Both the position numbers and the translations under genes were made by a program. This document shows, one piece after another, positions 26,546 through 35,055 of a DNA stretch of 64,000 nt. Source of the DNA: Rhodobacter sp. 24-YEA-8 (lineage in GTDB: Bacteria > Pseudomonadota > Alphaproteobacteria > Rhodobacterales > Rhodobacteraceae). The notes under the pieces were generated by a model. That model had not been told where the DNA came from. It did no database searches and was given only the letters and a program-made list of their open reading frames with translations. Within the stretch, counting starts at the first letter, position 1; each line of letters starts with the position of its first letter. Location of the stretch: NCBI RefSeq assembly GCF_900105075.1, contig NZ_FNSK01000001.1, positions 2,825,001 to 2,889,000 on the forward strand, given 5' to 3'.

Positions 26546-27394
26546 ATGACCTCATCCCTGTTTTTCCTCGGCGCCTTCACACTCGGCGGATCGCTTTTCT
26601 CACTGGCCATGCTGGTGGTCAGCCGCCTGCCGGAAAGCGCCTTCCGCGCCAGGGTGCCGAGCGATCCGGCCGCCCCCGCGCCACTCTCCGGCAATGCGGC
26701 CGAGCTGCGCCGTCAGCTCTTCCAAGCCGGCTTCAGCCATCCCGAGGCGGCGCGCTATTTCACTATGGTTAAAATCGGGCTGTCGGTCCTGCTGGTCGCC
26801 CTGGTTGCAGCGGCTCTGGTCCTTATCGGGCCTCTCGGCGAACTCACCCCGGTGAAAAAGGTGATCGCTTTGGTGGGCGCCTTTCTTACTGGCTATTTTC
26901 TGCCCACCCTCATCGTCGACAAAAGGCGCAAGGCCTGGAAAAAGCGGATCGCCATCGCGCTGCCCGATGCGCTGGATTTCATGCTCGTCTGCGTGGAGGC
27001 AGGGCAAACTACCGATCTCGCATTGCTGCGCGTGGCCGAAGAACTGGAACCGGTACATCCCGATCTTTCCGCCCGTCTCCAGGCGCTGACCGAGGCGCTG
27101 ACCGCAGGCGCTGAGAGACAAGATGCCTGGAGCCGGCTTGCCCTCGAGACCGGCAATGATGATCTGCGTCAGCTCGCCACCATCATCGTGCAATCCGGGA
27201 CGATGGGCACGCCGGTCGCCCATACGTTGCGGGTATTCAGCGCCGATCTGCGCGACCGCCGGGTGCGCCAGATCGAAGAGCGCGCAAATGTGCTGCCGAC
27301 CAAGATGACGCTCGGGACAATGATCTTCACTGTACCCCCGCTGCTGATCCTGCTGCTCGCGCCCGCGATCTACCGTCTGATCACCACCAGCTGA
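26546..27394 (+). CDS. tadC: TadC inner-membrane pilus platform protein
   Basis: A 282-residue T2SSF-family protein. N-terminal helix (SLFFLGAFTLGGSLFSLAM), two central helices (about 75-120), then the T2SSF region ALPDALDFMLVCVEAGQTTDLAL, and a final helix FTVPPLLILLLAPAIYRL. It lies 37 bp after tadB and 16 bp before the hybrid kinase gene, so all are probably on one transcript. Confidence 0.92.
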   Translation: MTSSLFFLGAFTLGGSLFSLAMLVVSRLPESAFRARVPSDPAAPAPLSGNAAELRRQLFQAGFSHPEAARYFTMVKIGLSVLLVALVAAALVLIGPLGELTPVKKVIALVGAFLTGYFLPTLIVDKRRKAWKKRIAIALPDALDFMLVCVEAGQTTDLALLRVAEELEPVHPDLSARLQALTEALTAGAERQDAWSRLALETGNDDLRQLATIIVQSGTMGTPVAHTLRVFSADLRDRRVRQIEERANVLPTKMTLGTMIFTVPPLLILLLAPAIYRLITTS

Positions 27395-27410
27395 CGGCGA
27401 GGCCCCCGCA

Positions 27411-29903
27411 ATGGAACAGAAACGCAAACACAGTGAGGGAGAAGGGGGCTGGCGCCCGGCCACGGTCTTCTGCCTGACCCTCATACCCGCGGCGGGTCAG
27501 ATCCTGACCCCGCTCGCCACGCAACCAACCGTGCAGCCACTCGCAACCGCAGTTTTTGCCGCTGTCCTGACAGGTACCCTCGCGATCCTCCTGCCGATGG
27601 ACAGACTTGGCGGCCGGATCACCCTGGTGCTCGTCCTCATAGCTGCGTTGCTCTTGCAACCGGCATTCGGGTTCAGCAGTCTCTTTCTGCCCGCTGGCAC
27701 CAGTATCGGCGAGCCCGTTGCCATGACGTCACTCTGCTGGGGGGGCGGCGCCCTGCTCGCCTTGCTGGCCCGCGCCTCGCGACAGGTGCTCAGCTGGCAG
27801 CTGGTCGCGACTTCAAAGGCACTGATCCATCCTATTCATCTGATTTTCGCCTGTTCGGTCTATATGACCGGGTTCTGGCTTATCGCAACCATGGTGCTGC
27901 CGGGCCTCAGCTCCCCGTTCTCGGTCGAACGCGCCCTGCTGCCCGCAGCGCTCGCCGCCCTCACGACCGGCATCACGCTCCTCTTCGGACTTGCCGTCAC
28001 CATCGCGAGTGACCGCAAGGAAATGGCGCCCTCTGAACTGACGCCGGTTCTGCTCGCCATTGCTGCCACCCTGGGCTACGGGATCATTACCGGCACCCGT
28101 GTCACTGCCGAACCTGGCTCCGGCTTCCTCACCCTGTTGCTGGTGCCCGCGCTGCTCACGGTTTTTCTGATGCGGCGTTTCACGGCACTGACCCTTATGG
28201 GAATGCTGCTCTGCCTCTCGACACCGCTGTTTTGCGGATGGTTGCTCAGCGATCCGACAGGCGACCCGGGCCTCCTTGCGCTTCTGCTGGCGCTTCCTTT
28301 CAGCATCATGCGCACCAGTCGGCTCAGCGGCGGCACTCTCGTGCGCCGCGCCGGCGACCCTCCGCCTGCGGTGATCTCAGCCTTCAGCCGCGATTCGACC
28401 AGCTGGCTCGTTCTGCTCAACCTGGAAAAGCAGACAGTGCATTTCCCCTTCGGATCCGCCTTTTCGGCAGAGCGCGGGCCGCCGGTCAGCTTCAATCGCA
28501 TCTTCCAGGAAAGCGCCTCGAGCGGGCTGCTCGATTTGCTGCGCGAGCTGCAGAAACCAGAGGCAAAGCAGACCGCGCCCGTCAGAATTCGCCTGCAGAT
28601 GAAACCCGCTGGGGAAACCCGCCGCGAGCTCAGCGGGCCGCAGCTTTTCGAGGCGCGGGTGCTGGAGAAGACCCTTCCAACCGCCTGGCTCGCGCTTTTC
28701 AGCCTTTCGCATGAAAAAGAACTGGCCGAACGCGCAGAAAGGCTGCTGGCAGATGCCGTCCTGCGCGAGGAAAGGCTGCTCTCCTTTGCCGCACATGAAC
28801 TGCGCACTCCCATAGCCATCCTCTCGATGCTCGCCGAAGAGCTGCGCAGCGGCGCGCTCTGGGCAGATATTCGCGAAGGGTTCGAACAGACGATGGACCG
28901 CATCAACGCGATCGTCGAAGGCCTCAGGGCAGATTCCGGCGCCTCGGCCCTTCCTGCCGGGCAGAGCTTTACGCCCATCGACCTGATATCCCAACTGCTT
29001 GAGATTTTCTCGCCGGTCGCCACCACCCATGGTATCACCATCGAGGCCAGCCGGACCGACAGCGCCGATCTGCAGTTTCGCGGCGATTTCGCGCGGGTCT
29101 TCATCGCCCTTTCAAAATTGCTTCACAACGCGATCCTGCATTCGAAAGGCTCGGCAATCCGCCTCAGCGTGATTGCAGGTCGCGGGTCTGGTGCCGAGGT
29201 CATGCTCACCTGGCATGTCGCCGATAATGGCATCGGCATCCCTGAAGCGGAACGCGCGCGGATGTTCGAACCCTTCAGCCTCCCCCCCGAACACCGCCCG
29301 GGGCGTGGCGGCGCAGGGCTTGGCCTTTATACCGCACGCAAGGCCATCACTCTGCTCGGAGGCGAGCTGAACCTGCTTGAAACACCAAAGGGCGCGCATT
29401 TCGTGCTGAGCCACCCGGTGCGCAGTATCACGACCCCCATCCCGACCCCAATGCCAGAGATATTTCTTGAAGAAGACATGGCCCATTCTGCCGTCGCACC
29501 GCGCTGGTTTGCCCGGCAGGTGCTGCTGATCGAGGATAACCGCCTTGTCGGCGAGTTCACCCGCACGAGGCTGCGGAGGCTGTTTCACCGGGTCGACAGG
29601 GCCGAGACCGGACCAGCCGGTCTGGATATGTGGGCGCGCGGGAATTACGATCTGATCCTCGTCGACCAGCTGCTGCCGGGCAGTACCGGTTGCGAAATCG
29701 TGCGCGAAATCCGCAAGACTGACAAAAATGTTCCGATCATCGGCATCACCGCCTCGACGCTGGGGTCCGAATGTCGGGACCTCGAAGCCGCAGGTGTCAC
29801 CCTCGCGCTGGAGAAACCCCTTAGCTACACCCAGTTGCTGGGCCTGGCCGAGGAATGGTTTCCCGCCGAAGATGCATACCTGGGCTCGCGGATGAGCGGA
29901 TGA
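27411..29903 (+). CDS. Membrane-bound hybrid histidine kinase with receiver domain
   Basis: The 830-residue protein has about eight hydrophobic segments in residues 15-300, a cytoplasmic linker, a dimerisation/phosphorylation helix with H462 in FAAHELRTPIAIL, an HATPase domain (ADNGIGIPE near 604, then GRGGAGLGLYTARKA) and a C-terminal receiver (from about 703, QVLLIEDNR; phospho-acceptor D752 in LILVDQLLPGSTG; conserved Lys in ALEKPLS). No periplasmic sensor of known type is evident; the membrane region itself may sense. The gene sits directly after tadC, so control of Flp pili or surface attachment is plausible. A matching phosphotransferase or response regulator is not in the window. Confidence 0.9.
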   Translation: MEQKRKHSEGEGGWRPATVFCLTLIPAAGQILTPLATQPTVQPLATAVFAAVLTGTLAILLPMDRLGGRITLVLVLIAALLLQPAFGFSSLFLPAGTSIGEPVAMTSLCWGGGALLALLARASRQVLSWQLVATSKALIHPIHLIFACSVYMTGFWLIATMVLPGLSSPFSVERALLPAALAALTTGITLLFGLAVTIASDRKEMAPSELTPVLLAIAATLGYGIITGTRVTAEPGSGFLTLLLVPALLTVFLMRRFTALTLMGMLLCLSTPLFCGWLLSDPTGDPGLLALLLALPFSIMRTSRLSGGTLVRRAGDPPPAVISAFSRDSTSWLVLLNLEKQTVHFPFGSAFSAERGPPVSFNRIFQESASSGLLDLLRELQKPEAKQTAPVRIRLQMKPAGETRRELSGPQLFEARVLEKTLPTAWLALFSLSHEKELAERAERLLADAVLREERLLSFAAHELRTPIAILSMLAEELRSGALWADIREGFEQTMDRINAIVEGLRADSGASALPAGQSFTPIDLISQLLEIFSPVATTHGITIEASRTDSADLQFRGDFARVFIALSKLLHNAILHSKGSAIRLSVIAGRGSGAEVMLTWHVADNGIGIPEAERARMFEPFSLPPEHRPGRGGAGLGLYTARKAITLLGGELNLLETPKGAHFVLSHPVRSITTPIPTPMPEIFLEEDMAHSAVAPRWFARQVLLIEDNRLVGEFTRTRLRRLFHRVDRAETGPAGLDMWARGNYDLILVDQLLPGSTGCEIVREIRKTDKNVPIIGITASTLGSECRDLEAAGVTLALEKPLSYTQLLGLAEEWFPAEDAYLGSRMSG

Positions 29904-30174
29904 CAAAAATTCTGCTCCGCAGATCCGGGCAAACGGCACACAGCCCGAAGTCCCAAGCAGGATCTCCGTGAAGGCAGCAGGCATATGACAGCAAAAGCGA
30001 TCCTCGACAGTTCACCCGTTTTCTCCAGAACTCAGGGGCGGGAGATCCAACCACCTCGGCCCCTCAGGGGGCGGCAGACCTTTTCGCGACAAGTATCACT
30101 ATCAGGAAATCGATGTCCGCTCGGGGCCACGGCCCTGAGCTGCTCCCCGATTTTCGGATAGTTTTCCGGCTGAT
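29904..30174. other. Gene-free stretch after the hybrid kinase gene
   Basis: No convincing gene or RNA is seen. A 58-codon reading frame from 29985 has poor codon use and weak ribosome signals. The stretch leads into an IS3-type transposase remnant, so it may contain decayed mobile-element DNA. Confidence 0.5.
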
Positions 30175-30345
30175 TTAAGCTGGGGCCTGCGTCTGCTGAT
30201 CGGTTTCGGTGCCGTTGAAGCAGGCCACGGCGAGCGACTTTCCGTCATGGACGGTGTGGGCTCGTCGGTGATTATAGAAGGCAATCCATCGGACGATGGC
30301 AGCCCTGGCCCGCGATCCGGTGTCCCAGGCGTGCAGATATCTGGT
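30175..30345 (-). pseudogene. IS3-family transposase (OrfB) C-terminal remnant
   Basis: Reading the minus strand gives about 55 codons ending at TAA (30175-30177): YLHAWDTGSRARAAIVRW, IAFYNHRRAHTVHDGKS, then FNGTETDQQTQAPA. This matches the end of IS3-type integrases (pattern YLxAWETGS...WIxFYNxxRPH), with the usual Pro of RPH changed to Ala. Just upstream the frame is stopped by TGA and the rest of the transposase is gone, so the element is dead. No clear terminal inverted repeats were found. It is the only mobile-element trace in the window and marks the boundary between the tad locus and the helicase gene. Confidence 0.75.
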
Positions 30346-30434
30346 TATCTCAATTGTGGCAGGGCGCGCTCAAACCGGATTGGCCCCAGACGGAGACGTC
30401 ACCAGCTGCCGGTTGCGGACAGGTGAAAAAGAAC

Positions 30435-30463
30435 CGGCCCCCGGCTGAGAGAGCCGGGGGCCG
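30435..30463 (-). terminator. Intrinsic terminator of the DEAD-box helicase gene
   Basis: A perfect 12-bp stem (CGGCCCCCGGCT / AGCCGGGGGCCG) with a 5-nt loop, followed on the minus strand by a T-run (GGTTCTTTTTC), 43 bp after the helicase stop. Confidence 0.88.
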
Positions 30464-30505
30464 TGATTTCATATTGCCCTACCGGGGAAGCGGTCCGCGC
30501 TGCGC

Positions 30506-32818
30506 TCAGCTGCGCGGGCGTTTCGGCGGGGTGAAACGCTTTGAGGTATCGCTGGCATCTGCCGGCCGCGCCGCAGGCTTGCGCGGCGCAAAGCCTTTTC
30601 CTGCCTCAGCTTTCGCCCCAAAGGTCTTGCCGCCGGCCGCACGCGGAGCGCCCTTGCCATAGGCCGGTTTCGCATCACCCGATTTCGCCGCTGCGGATTT
30701 CCCGGCATAAGGCTTGCTGCCGTCGCGTTTCTCGAACGGCCGGCCCTCGGCGCCCCCTTCGGCGCGCGGTTTGCGCGGCGCCTCATCGCGACCCGCATAA
30801 GAGTCGCGGCCCTTCGGCGCGCCGGTATGGCTCTTGAATCCCGTCGAGCGCGCCGGACGATCCGGGCTGCCACCATGCGATTTGAACCCGGTCGAGCGCG
30901 GTGCTGGCTTTGACGGCCGGTCATCGCGCATCGGGCGCTCGCCCTCGGTCGGGGTCCAGCGCGGTTTGGCCGGCGCGTCGTCGTCGCGGCGCGTATAGGG
31001 TTTACGTGGTGCATCGCTGTCTTCACGGCGCGCATAGGGCTTGCGCGGGGCATCGCCATCTTCACGCTTTGCCCAGGGCTTGCGCGCCTCGCCGCTTTCA
31101 GCTGCCTCTCGCGGGGCGCGCGGACGGCGCGGAGCCTCCTCTTCACCCTCGCCACGCGACGGGCGCGGCGACCAGGCCGGTTTGCCTTCACGCGGGGTAC
31201 GTTCGGGCCGGCCACCGGTCACCCGGCCCTTCGGCCCGAATTCCGGTGCCTCAGCGACACGCTCCATCGTAAGACCCGGCTCGATCTCGGTCATTTCTTT
31301 GAACCGCCCGGCCAACTGCTCGGCGATCTGCACATAGGTCACGTCCTGCTGCACCCGGATCGCGCCGATCCCGTCTTTAGAAATGCCGCCGGCATCGCAG
31401 ATTTTCGGCAGGAGCCAGCGCGCTTCGGCCCGGCCCTCATGCCCGACCGAAAGCTTGTACCAGACCGACGGCCCGAATTCGCCCCGTTCGCGCGGCGGCA
31501 GGGCAGCGGGCGGCGGCAGGTCTTCGACCAGCTCTTCCGGGGCCGAACGCTTGGCGCGCCACAGCCGTACAAAGGCCGCCGCAATCGCCTCGCCGCCATG
31601 CGCTTCCAGAAGCTCATTCGCGATGCCAGCTTCTTCGCCCAGGGCTTCCGTCAGCGACGGGTCCGAGATCAGCCGTTCATCTTCGCGCGACTGCACCTCA
31701 TCAGCGCCCGGCGCCTTGCCCCATTCGGCGACCAGTTTGGCGCCTTGCAGGATGCGGTTCGCTTTGCGGAATTCAGCCTGCGGCACCACAAGGACCGAAG
31801 TCCCTTTGCGCCCGGCGCGGCCCGTCCGGCCCGAACGGTGCAGGAGCGTTTCCGGATTGGTCGGCAAATCGGCATGGATCACGAGATCCAGCCCAGGCAG
31901 GTCGATGCCGCGCGCGGCCACATCGGTCGCGATGCAGACGCGGGCGCGCCCGTCGCGCAGCGCCTGGAGCGCATGCAGACGTTCGCTTTGCGACAGCTCG
32001 CCCGAAAGCGCCACCACCGGGAAGCCCCGGTTCACCATCCGCGCATGCAGGTGGTTCACGTTGGCCCTGGTCTTGGCGAAGACAATCGCCACCTGCGCAT
32101 CATACCAGCGCAACAGGTTGAAAATGGCCGGTTCCTTGTCGCGATTCGACACCGAGATCGCGCGATATTCGATATCAGCATGCTGGCTGGCCGAGGATTT
32201 CACCTCGATCCGGCGCGCGTCGCGCTGATAGGTCGCGGCAAGCGAGGCGATCTCTTTCGGCACGGTGGCCGAGAACATCAGCACCCGCTTTTCTTCGGGG
32301 GCGCCACCAAGCAGGAATTCCAGATCCTCGGCAAAGCCCATATCCAGCATCTCATCGGCCTCATCGAGGACGACCGCCGCCAGTTCCGACAGATCAAGCG
32401 ACTTGCGCTCGACATGGTCGCGCAACCGGCCCGGCGTGCCGACCACGATATGCGCGCCGCGATCCAGCGCGCGGCGTTCGGTGCGGTAATCCATGCCGCC
32501 GACGCAAGAGGCCACGACCGCGCCTTCATACAGCCAGACCAGCTCGCGCTGCACCTGGAGCGCCAGTTCGCGGGTCGGCGCGATCACGAGGGCCAGCGGC
32601 TTTTCCGCCGGCAGAAGCTGGTCGATGCCACCGAGAACCTCGGGCGCGATGGCCAGACCAAAGGCCACCGTCTTGCCCGATCCGGTCTGCGCCGAAACCA
32701 GCAGATCGCGCCCGAGCAGCTCGGGGGCCAGCACGGCCTCCTGCACCGGGGTCAGCGAGGAATAGCCCTTGGCTGCCAGCGCCGCCTGAAGCGGGCCCGC
32801 GAGAGAATCAATCGTCAT
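30506..32818 (-). CDS. deaD: DEAD-box RNA helicase (DeaD/CsdA-like) with long basic tail
   Basis: The 770-residue ATP-dependent RNA helicase has the Q-motif (LTPVQEAVLAP), motif I AQTGSGKT (43-50), PTREL, motif II DEAD (152-155), SAT (183-185) and HRSGRTGRAGRKG. After the helicase core, residues about 451-520 (VWYKLSVGHEGRAEARWLLP...) look like a DbpA-type RNA-binding domain. Residues 530-770 are a disordered Arg/Lys/Pro-rich tail with internal repeats (STGFKSH twice, KPYxRREDSD units). Likely roles are ribosome assembly and mRNA unwinding in the cold. The ATG at 32818 is the conserved start; upstream in-frame codons are not family-like. Confidence 0.93.
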   Translation of the reverse strand: MTIDSLAGPLQAALAAKGYSSLTPVQEAVLAPELLGRDLLVSAQTGSGKTVAFGLAIAPEVLGGIDQLLPAEKPLALVIAPTRELALQVQRELVWLYEGAVVASCVGGMDYRTERRALDRGAHIVVGTPGRLRDHVERKSLDLSELAAVVLDEADEMLDMGFAEDLEFLLGGAPEEKRVLMFSATVPKEIASLAATYQRDARRIEVKSSASQHADIEYRAISVSNRDKEPAIFNLLRWYDAQVAIVFAKTRANVNHLHARMVNRGFPVVALSGELSQSERLHALQALRDGRARVCIATDVAARGIDLPGLDLVIHADLPTNPETLLHRSGRTGRAGRKGTSVLVVPQAEFRKANRILQGAKLVAEWGKAPGADEVQSREDERLISDPSLTEALGEEAGIANELLEAHGGEAIAAAFVRLWRAKRSAPEELVEDLPPPAALPPRERGEFGPSVWYKLSVGHEGRAEARWLLPKICDAGGISKDGIGAIRVQQDVTYVQIAEQLAGRFKEMTEIEPGLTMERVAEAPEFGPKGRVTGGRPERTPREGKPAWSPRPSRGEGEEEAPRRPRAPREAAESGEARKPWAKREDGDAPRKPYARREDSDAPRKPYTRRDDDAPAKPRWTPTEGERPMRDDRPSKPAPRSTGFKSHGGSPDRPARSTGFKSHTGAPKGRDSYAGRDEAPRKPRAEGGAEGRPFEKRDGSKPYAGKSAAAKSGDAKPAYGKGAPRAAGGKTFGAKAEAGKGFAPRKPAARPADASDTSKRFTPPKRPRS

Positions 32819-33066
32819 TATTTGTCCTGTCAGGGGGCCAGTTGCCCCCGCATATGAGCCAGAGAGAAGGCCCAGAGCACCGCCGCAACCCTCCCGGTCG
32901 CGGCCCGGAGCAGACAGGCCTGGGGGCGCCATACAGTGTTTTCCCGCCACTGTCCATCGATCACCGCCCATCAGGCCCCAGACAGCAAATCCCCCTGTCC
33001 GCCAAGGCCCGACCGGGCCCGCCACCCCTGTTCGCAGCCCGATGTTCCGGTTATGATCCTGCCATC

Positions 33067-34359
33067 ATGCCAGCCCTCTGCCGCGATTGCCTGACCCGAT
33101 TCGAACCAGGACAGCCAGGTATCGGCCAGCCGGGCACGATGGGGCGTGGCCGCCGCTGCCCCTCCTGCCGGTCACCCCGGGTGATCGCCCATGCCGAGCT
33201 TGACAGCCTCTCCATCGCCCATATGGATTGCGACGCCTTTTACGCCAGTGTTGAAAAGCGCGACAATCCGGCCCTTCGGGACCAGCCGCTGATCGTCGGC
33301 GGCGGCCGGCGTGGCGTGGTTTCGACCTGTTGCTATCTCGCCCGGATTAAGGGCGTGCGCTCGGCCATGCCGATGTTCCAGGCAATGAAGCTCTGCCCCG
33401 AAGCCGTGGTTGTGCCGCCCCGCATCAGCCATTACGCCGAAGCGTCGCGGCAGATCCGCGCCATGATGGAAGAACTGACCCCCGATATTGAACCCCTGTC
33501 GCTGGATGAGGCCTTTCTCGACCTCTCCGGCACCGCGCGGCTGCATGGCGCGCCGCCTGCCGTGCTGCTCGCGCGGCTGACAAAGCGGATGGAGGACGAG
33601 ATCGGTGTTTCCGGCTCGATCGGCCTGTCGCATAATAAATTCCTGGCCAAGATTGCCTCGGATCTCGACAAGCCGCGCGGTTTTTCGGTGATCGGGCGGG
33701 CCGAGACCCAGGCTTTCCTGACGCCAAAGCCGGTTGGCATCATCTGGGGTGTCGGCGCCGCGAGCCGGACCGCGCTTGAGGCCGCCGGGGTCAGAACCAT
33801 TGCCGATCTCCTCCGCTGGGACCGCCGCGATCTGGCATTGCGATTTGGCCAGATGGGCGAACGCCTCTGGCACCTGGCGCGGGGCGAAGACCATCGCCGC
33901 GTCAGCCGCGATACCGGTCTGAAATCCATCTCAAAGGAAACCACGTTTTTTGAGGACACCACCGATGCCGATCTGCTCGACGGCCATCTCTGGCGGCTTG
34001 CCGAACAGGTCTCGGACCGCGCGAAAGCCAAGGATCTCGCCGGCCGCACCATAACGCTCAAGCTGAGAAAAGGTGACTTCCAGATTGTCACCCGCCGCCA
34101 GGCATTGTCAGACCCGACCCAGCTTGCCGACCGCATCTACCGCACTGCGCGCGATATGCTCGACCGCTCGGGCATCCGGGGCCCCTTTCGCCTGATCGGC
34201 ACCGGCCTTGCCGATCTCTGCCCCGGCACAGAGGCCGACCGCAGCCCCGACCTTCTCGACCCGGCTGCCGCCCAGCGCGCAAAGGCGGAACAGGCCGCCG
34301 ATGCCATCCGCGCCCGTTTCGGCAAAGACGCCATTATCAAAGGCCGGGCCTTGCGCTGA
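33067..34359 (+). CDS. dinB: DNA polymerase IV with N-terminal zinc-ribbon-like extension
   Basis: A 430-residue Y-family translesion polymerase. The active-site block AHMDCDAFYASVEKRD gives D54, and the second acidic pair lies in EPLSLDEAFLDL. Helix-hairpin-helix and little-finger regions follow. The first 45 residues carry four cysteines in two CxxC pairs (CRDC at 5-8, CPSC at 31-34), a zinc-ribbon-like extension absent from E. coli DinB; I recall similar extensions in Rhodobacterales relatives. The ATG at 33067 includes this extension and is the only start that does. Divergent from the helicase gene with a 248-bp gap. Confidence 0.92.
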   Translation: MPALCRDCLTRFEPGQPGIGQPGTMGRGRRCPSCRSPRVIAHAELDSLSIAHMDCDAFYASVEKRDNPALRDQPLIVGGGRRGVVSTCCYLARIKGVRSAMPMFQAMKLCPEAVVVPPRISHYAEASRQIRAMMEELTPDIEPLSLDEAFLDLSGTARLHGAPPAVLLARLTKRMEDEIGVSGSIGLSHNKFLAKIASDLDKPRGFSVIGRAETQAFLTPKPVGIIWGVGAASRTALEAAGVRTIADLLRWDRRDLALRFGQMGERLWHLARGEDHRRVSRDTGLKSISKETTFFEDTTDADLLDGHLWRLAEQVSDRAKAKDLAGRTITLKLRKGDFQIVTRRQALSDPTQLADRIYRTARDMLDRSGIRGPFRLIGTGLADLCPGTEADRSPDLLDPAAAQRAKAEQAADAIRARFGKDAIIKGRALR

Positions 34360-34500
34360 GCCCGTTCCTTGTGGCGTTGTATTCCCGCCAGCGGCGTCTT
34401 GAGCCTCCCCGGAGACAGAACAGAGACGGGCATTGCGATCTGACCCTTGCTGATCTTCAGAGAGGGGGAAAGCGCTGCTGTGCTCAGCAAGGCGAGACGG

Positions 34501-34550
34501 CACTGACCTGCCACGACCCCGGATCCAGCGCGCGGCAAGCCAGGTCAGTG
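34501..34550. repeat. Perfect 10-bp inverted repeat, 30-bp spacing
   Basis: CACTGACCTG (34501-34510) and CAGGTCAGTG (34541-34550) are exact reverse complements in the gap between the convergent dinB and the 113-aa gene. There is no T-run after it, so it is not a classic terminator. The rest of this 276-bp gap holds nothing I recognise. Confidence 0.55.
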
Positions 34551-34635
34551 GGTTGCGACATTTCCCCTTCCACAGCCACGCCCGGAAGGCACCTCTTCTG
34601 CCCCCGCAATTGTGCTTTCAACCGGGAGAATAAGG

Positions 34636-34977
34636 TCAGTCGAAAAATGGCGTCATCTGCGCCACGATCACCGAATTCTCGGCCAGAGCGCGCTCCATCA
34701 GCACAACCTCGTCTTCGCCGATCTCGTCCCCGGCGGCCCGGCGCTCTTCAAGCGTGCCAAGCCCCTGGACTTCCAGCGGTGAAAGATCGGCTTCCTTCAG
34801 AATCGCCACCGTCTCACGCACCGCTTCGGCCTCATCCACGCCCGAGGCATAACACAGCAATGCCGCTCCGGTTGCTTTCTCCGGGAGACCATCGCCGGCC
34901 TTGCGACCGACCTCGACCACCAGCGAATAGACCTGCTGCGGACGCTTTTCTTTTACCGGCTTCTCAACATCTTCCAT
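34636..34977 (-). CDS. Small acidic hypothetical protein, 113 aa
   Basis: I do not recognise a named family. The protein starts MEDVEKPVKEKRPQQVYSLV, is acidic overall (many Glu, EERRAAGDEIGEDEVVLMER near the C-terminus) and has no signal peptide or membrane helix. It may be a conserved Rhodobacterales protein. It lies 78 bp downstream of dapD on the same strand, with two tandem palindromes in the gap, so it is either the second gene of a dapD operon with a partial terminator between, or separately transcribed. Confidence 0.65.
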   Translation of the reverse strand: MEDVEKPVKEKRPQQVYSLVVEVGRKAGDGLPEKATGAALLCYASGVDEAEAVRETVAILKEADLSPLEVQGLGTLEERRAAGDEIGEDEVVLMERALAENSVIVAQMTPFFD

Positions 34978-34985
34978 GTCGCGCC

Positions 34986-35030
34986 CCCAAATCCTTCAAA
35001 GGATTTGGGCCGGTTTCTGATCAGAAACCG
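34986..35030. repeat. Two back-to-back perfect palindromes downstream of dapD
   Basis: CCCAAATCCTT..AAGGATTTGGG (34986-35009, 2-nt loop) is followed after 1 bp by the perfect 20-bp palindrome CGGTTTCTGATCAGAAACCG (35011-35030). As RNA each would fold into a hairpin between dapD and the next gene. A similar three-hairpin cluster lies at 53114-53182. Confidence 0.75.
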
Positions 35031-35055
35031 ACCCGCGCCCCTGTTCACCTGCGGC

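Noticed and set aside
29985..30161. 58-codon frame after the hybrid kinase
   Set aside because: Weak ribosome site, poor codon use (CGA, TCA, AGA, CTA), no recognisable motif.
31439..32857. 472-codon plus-strand frame opposite the DEAD-box helicase
   Set aside because: Shadow of the helicase motifs; no independent support.
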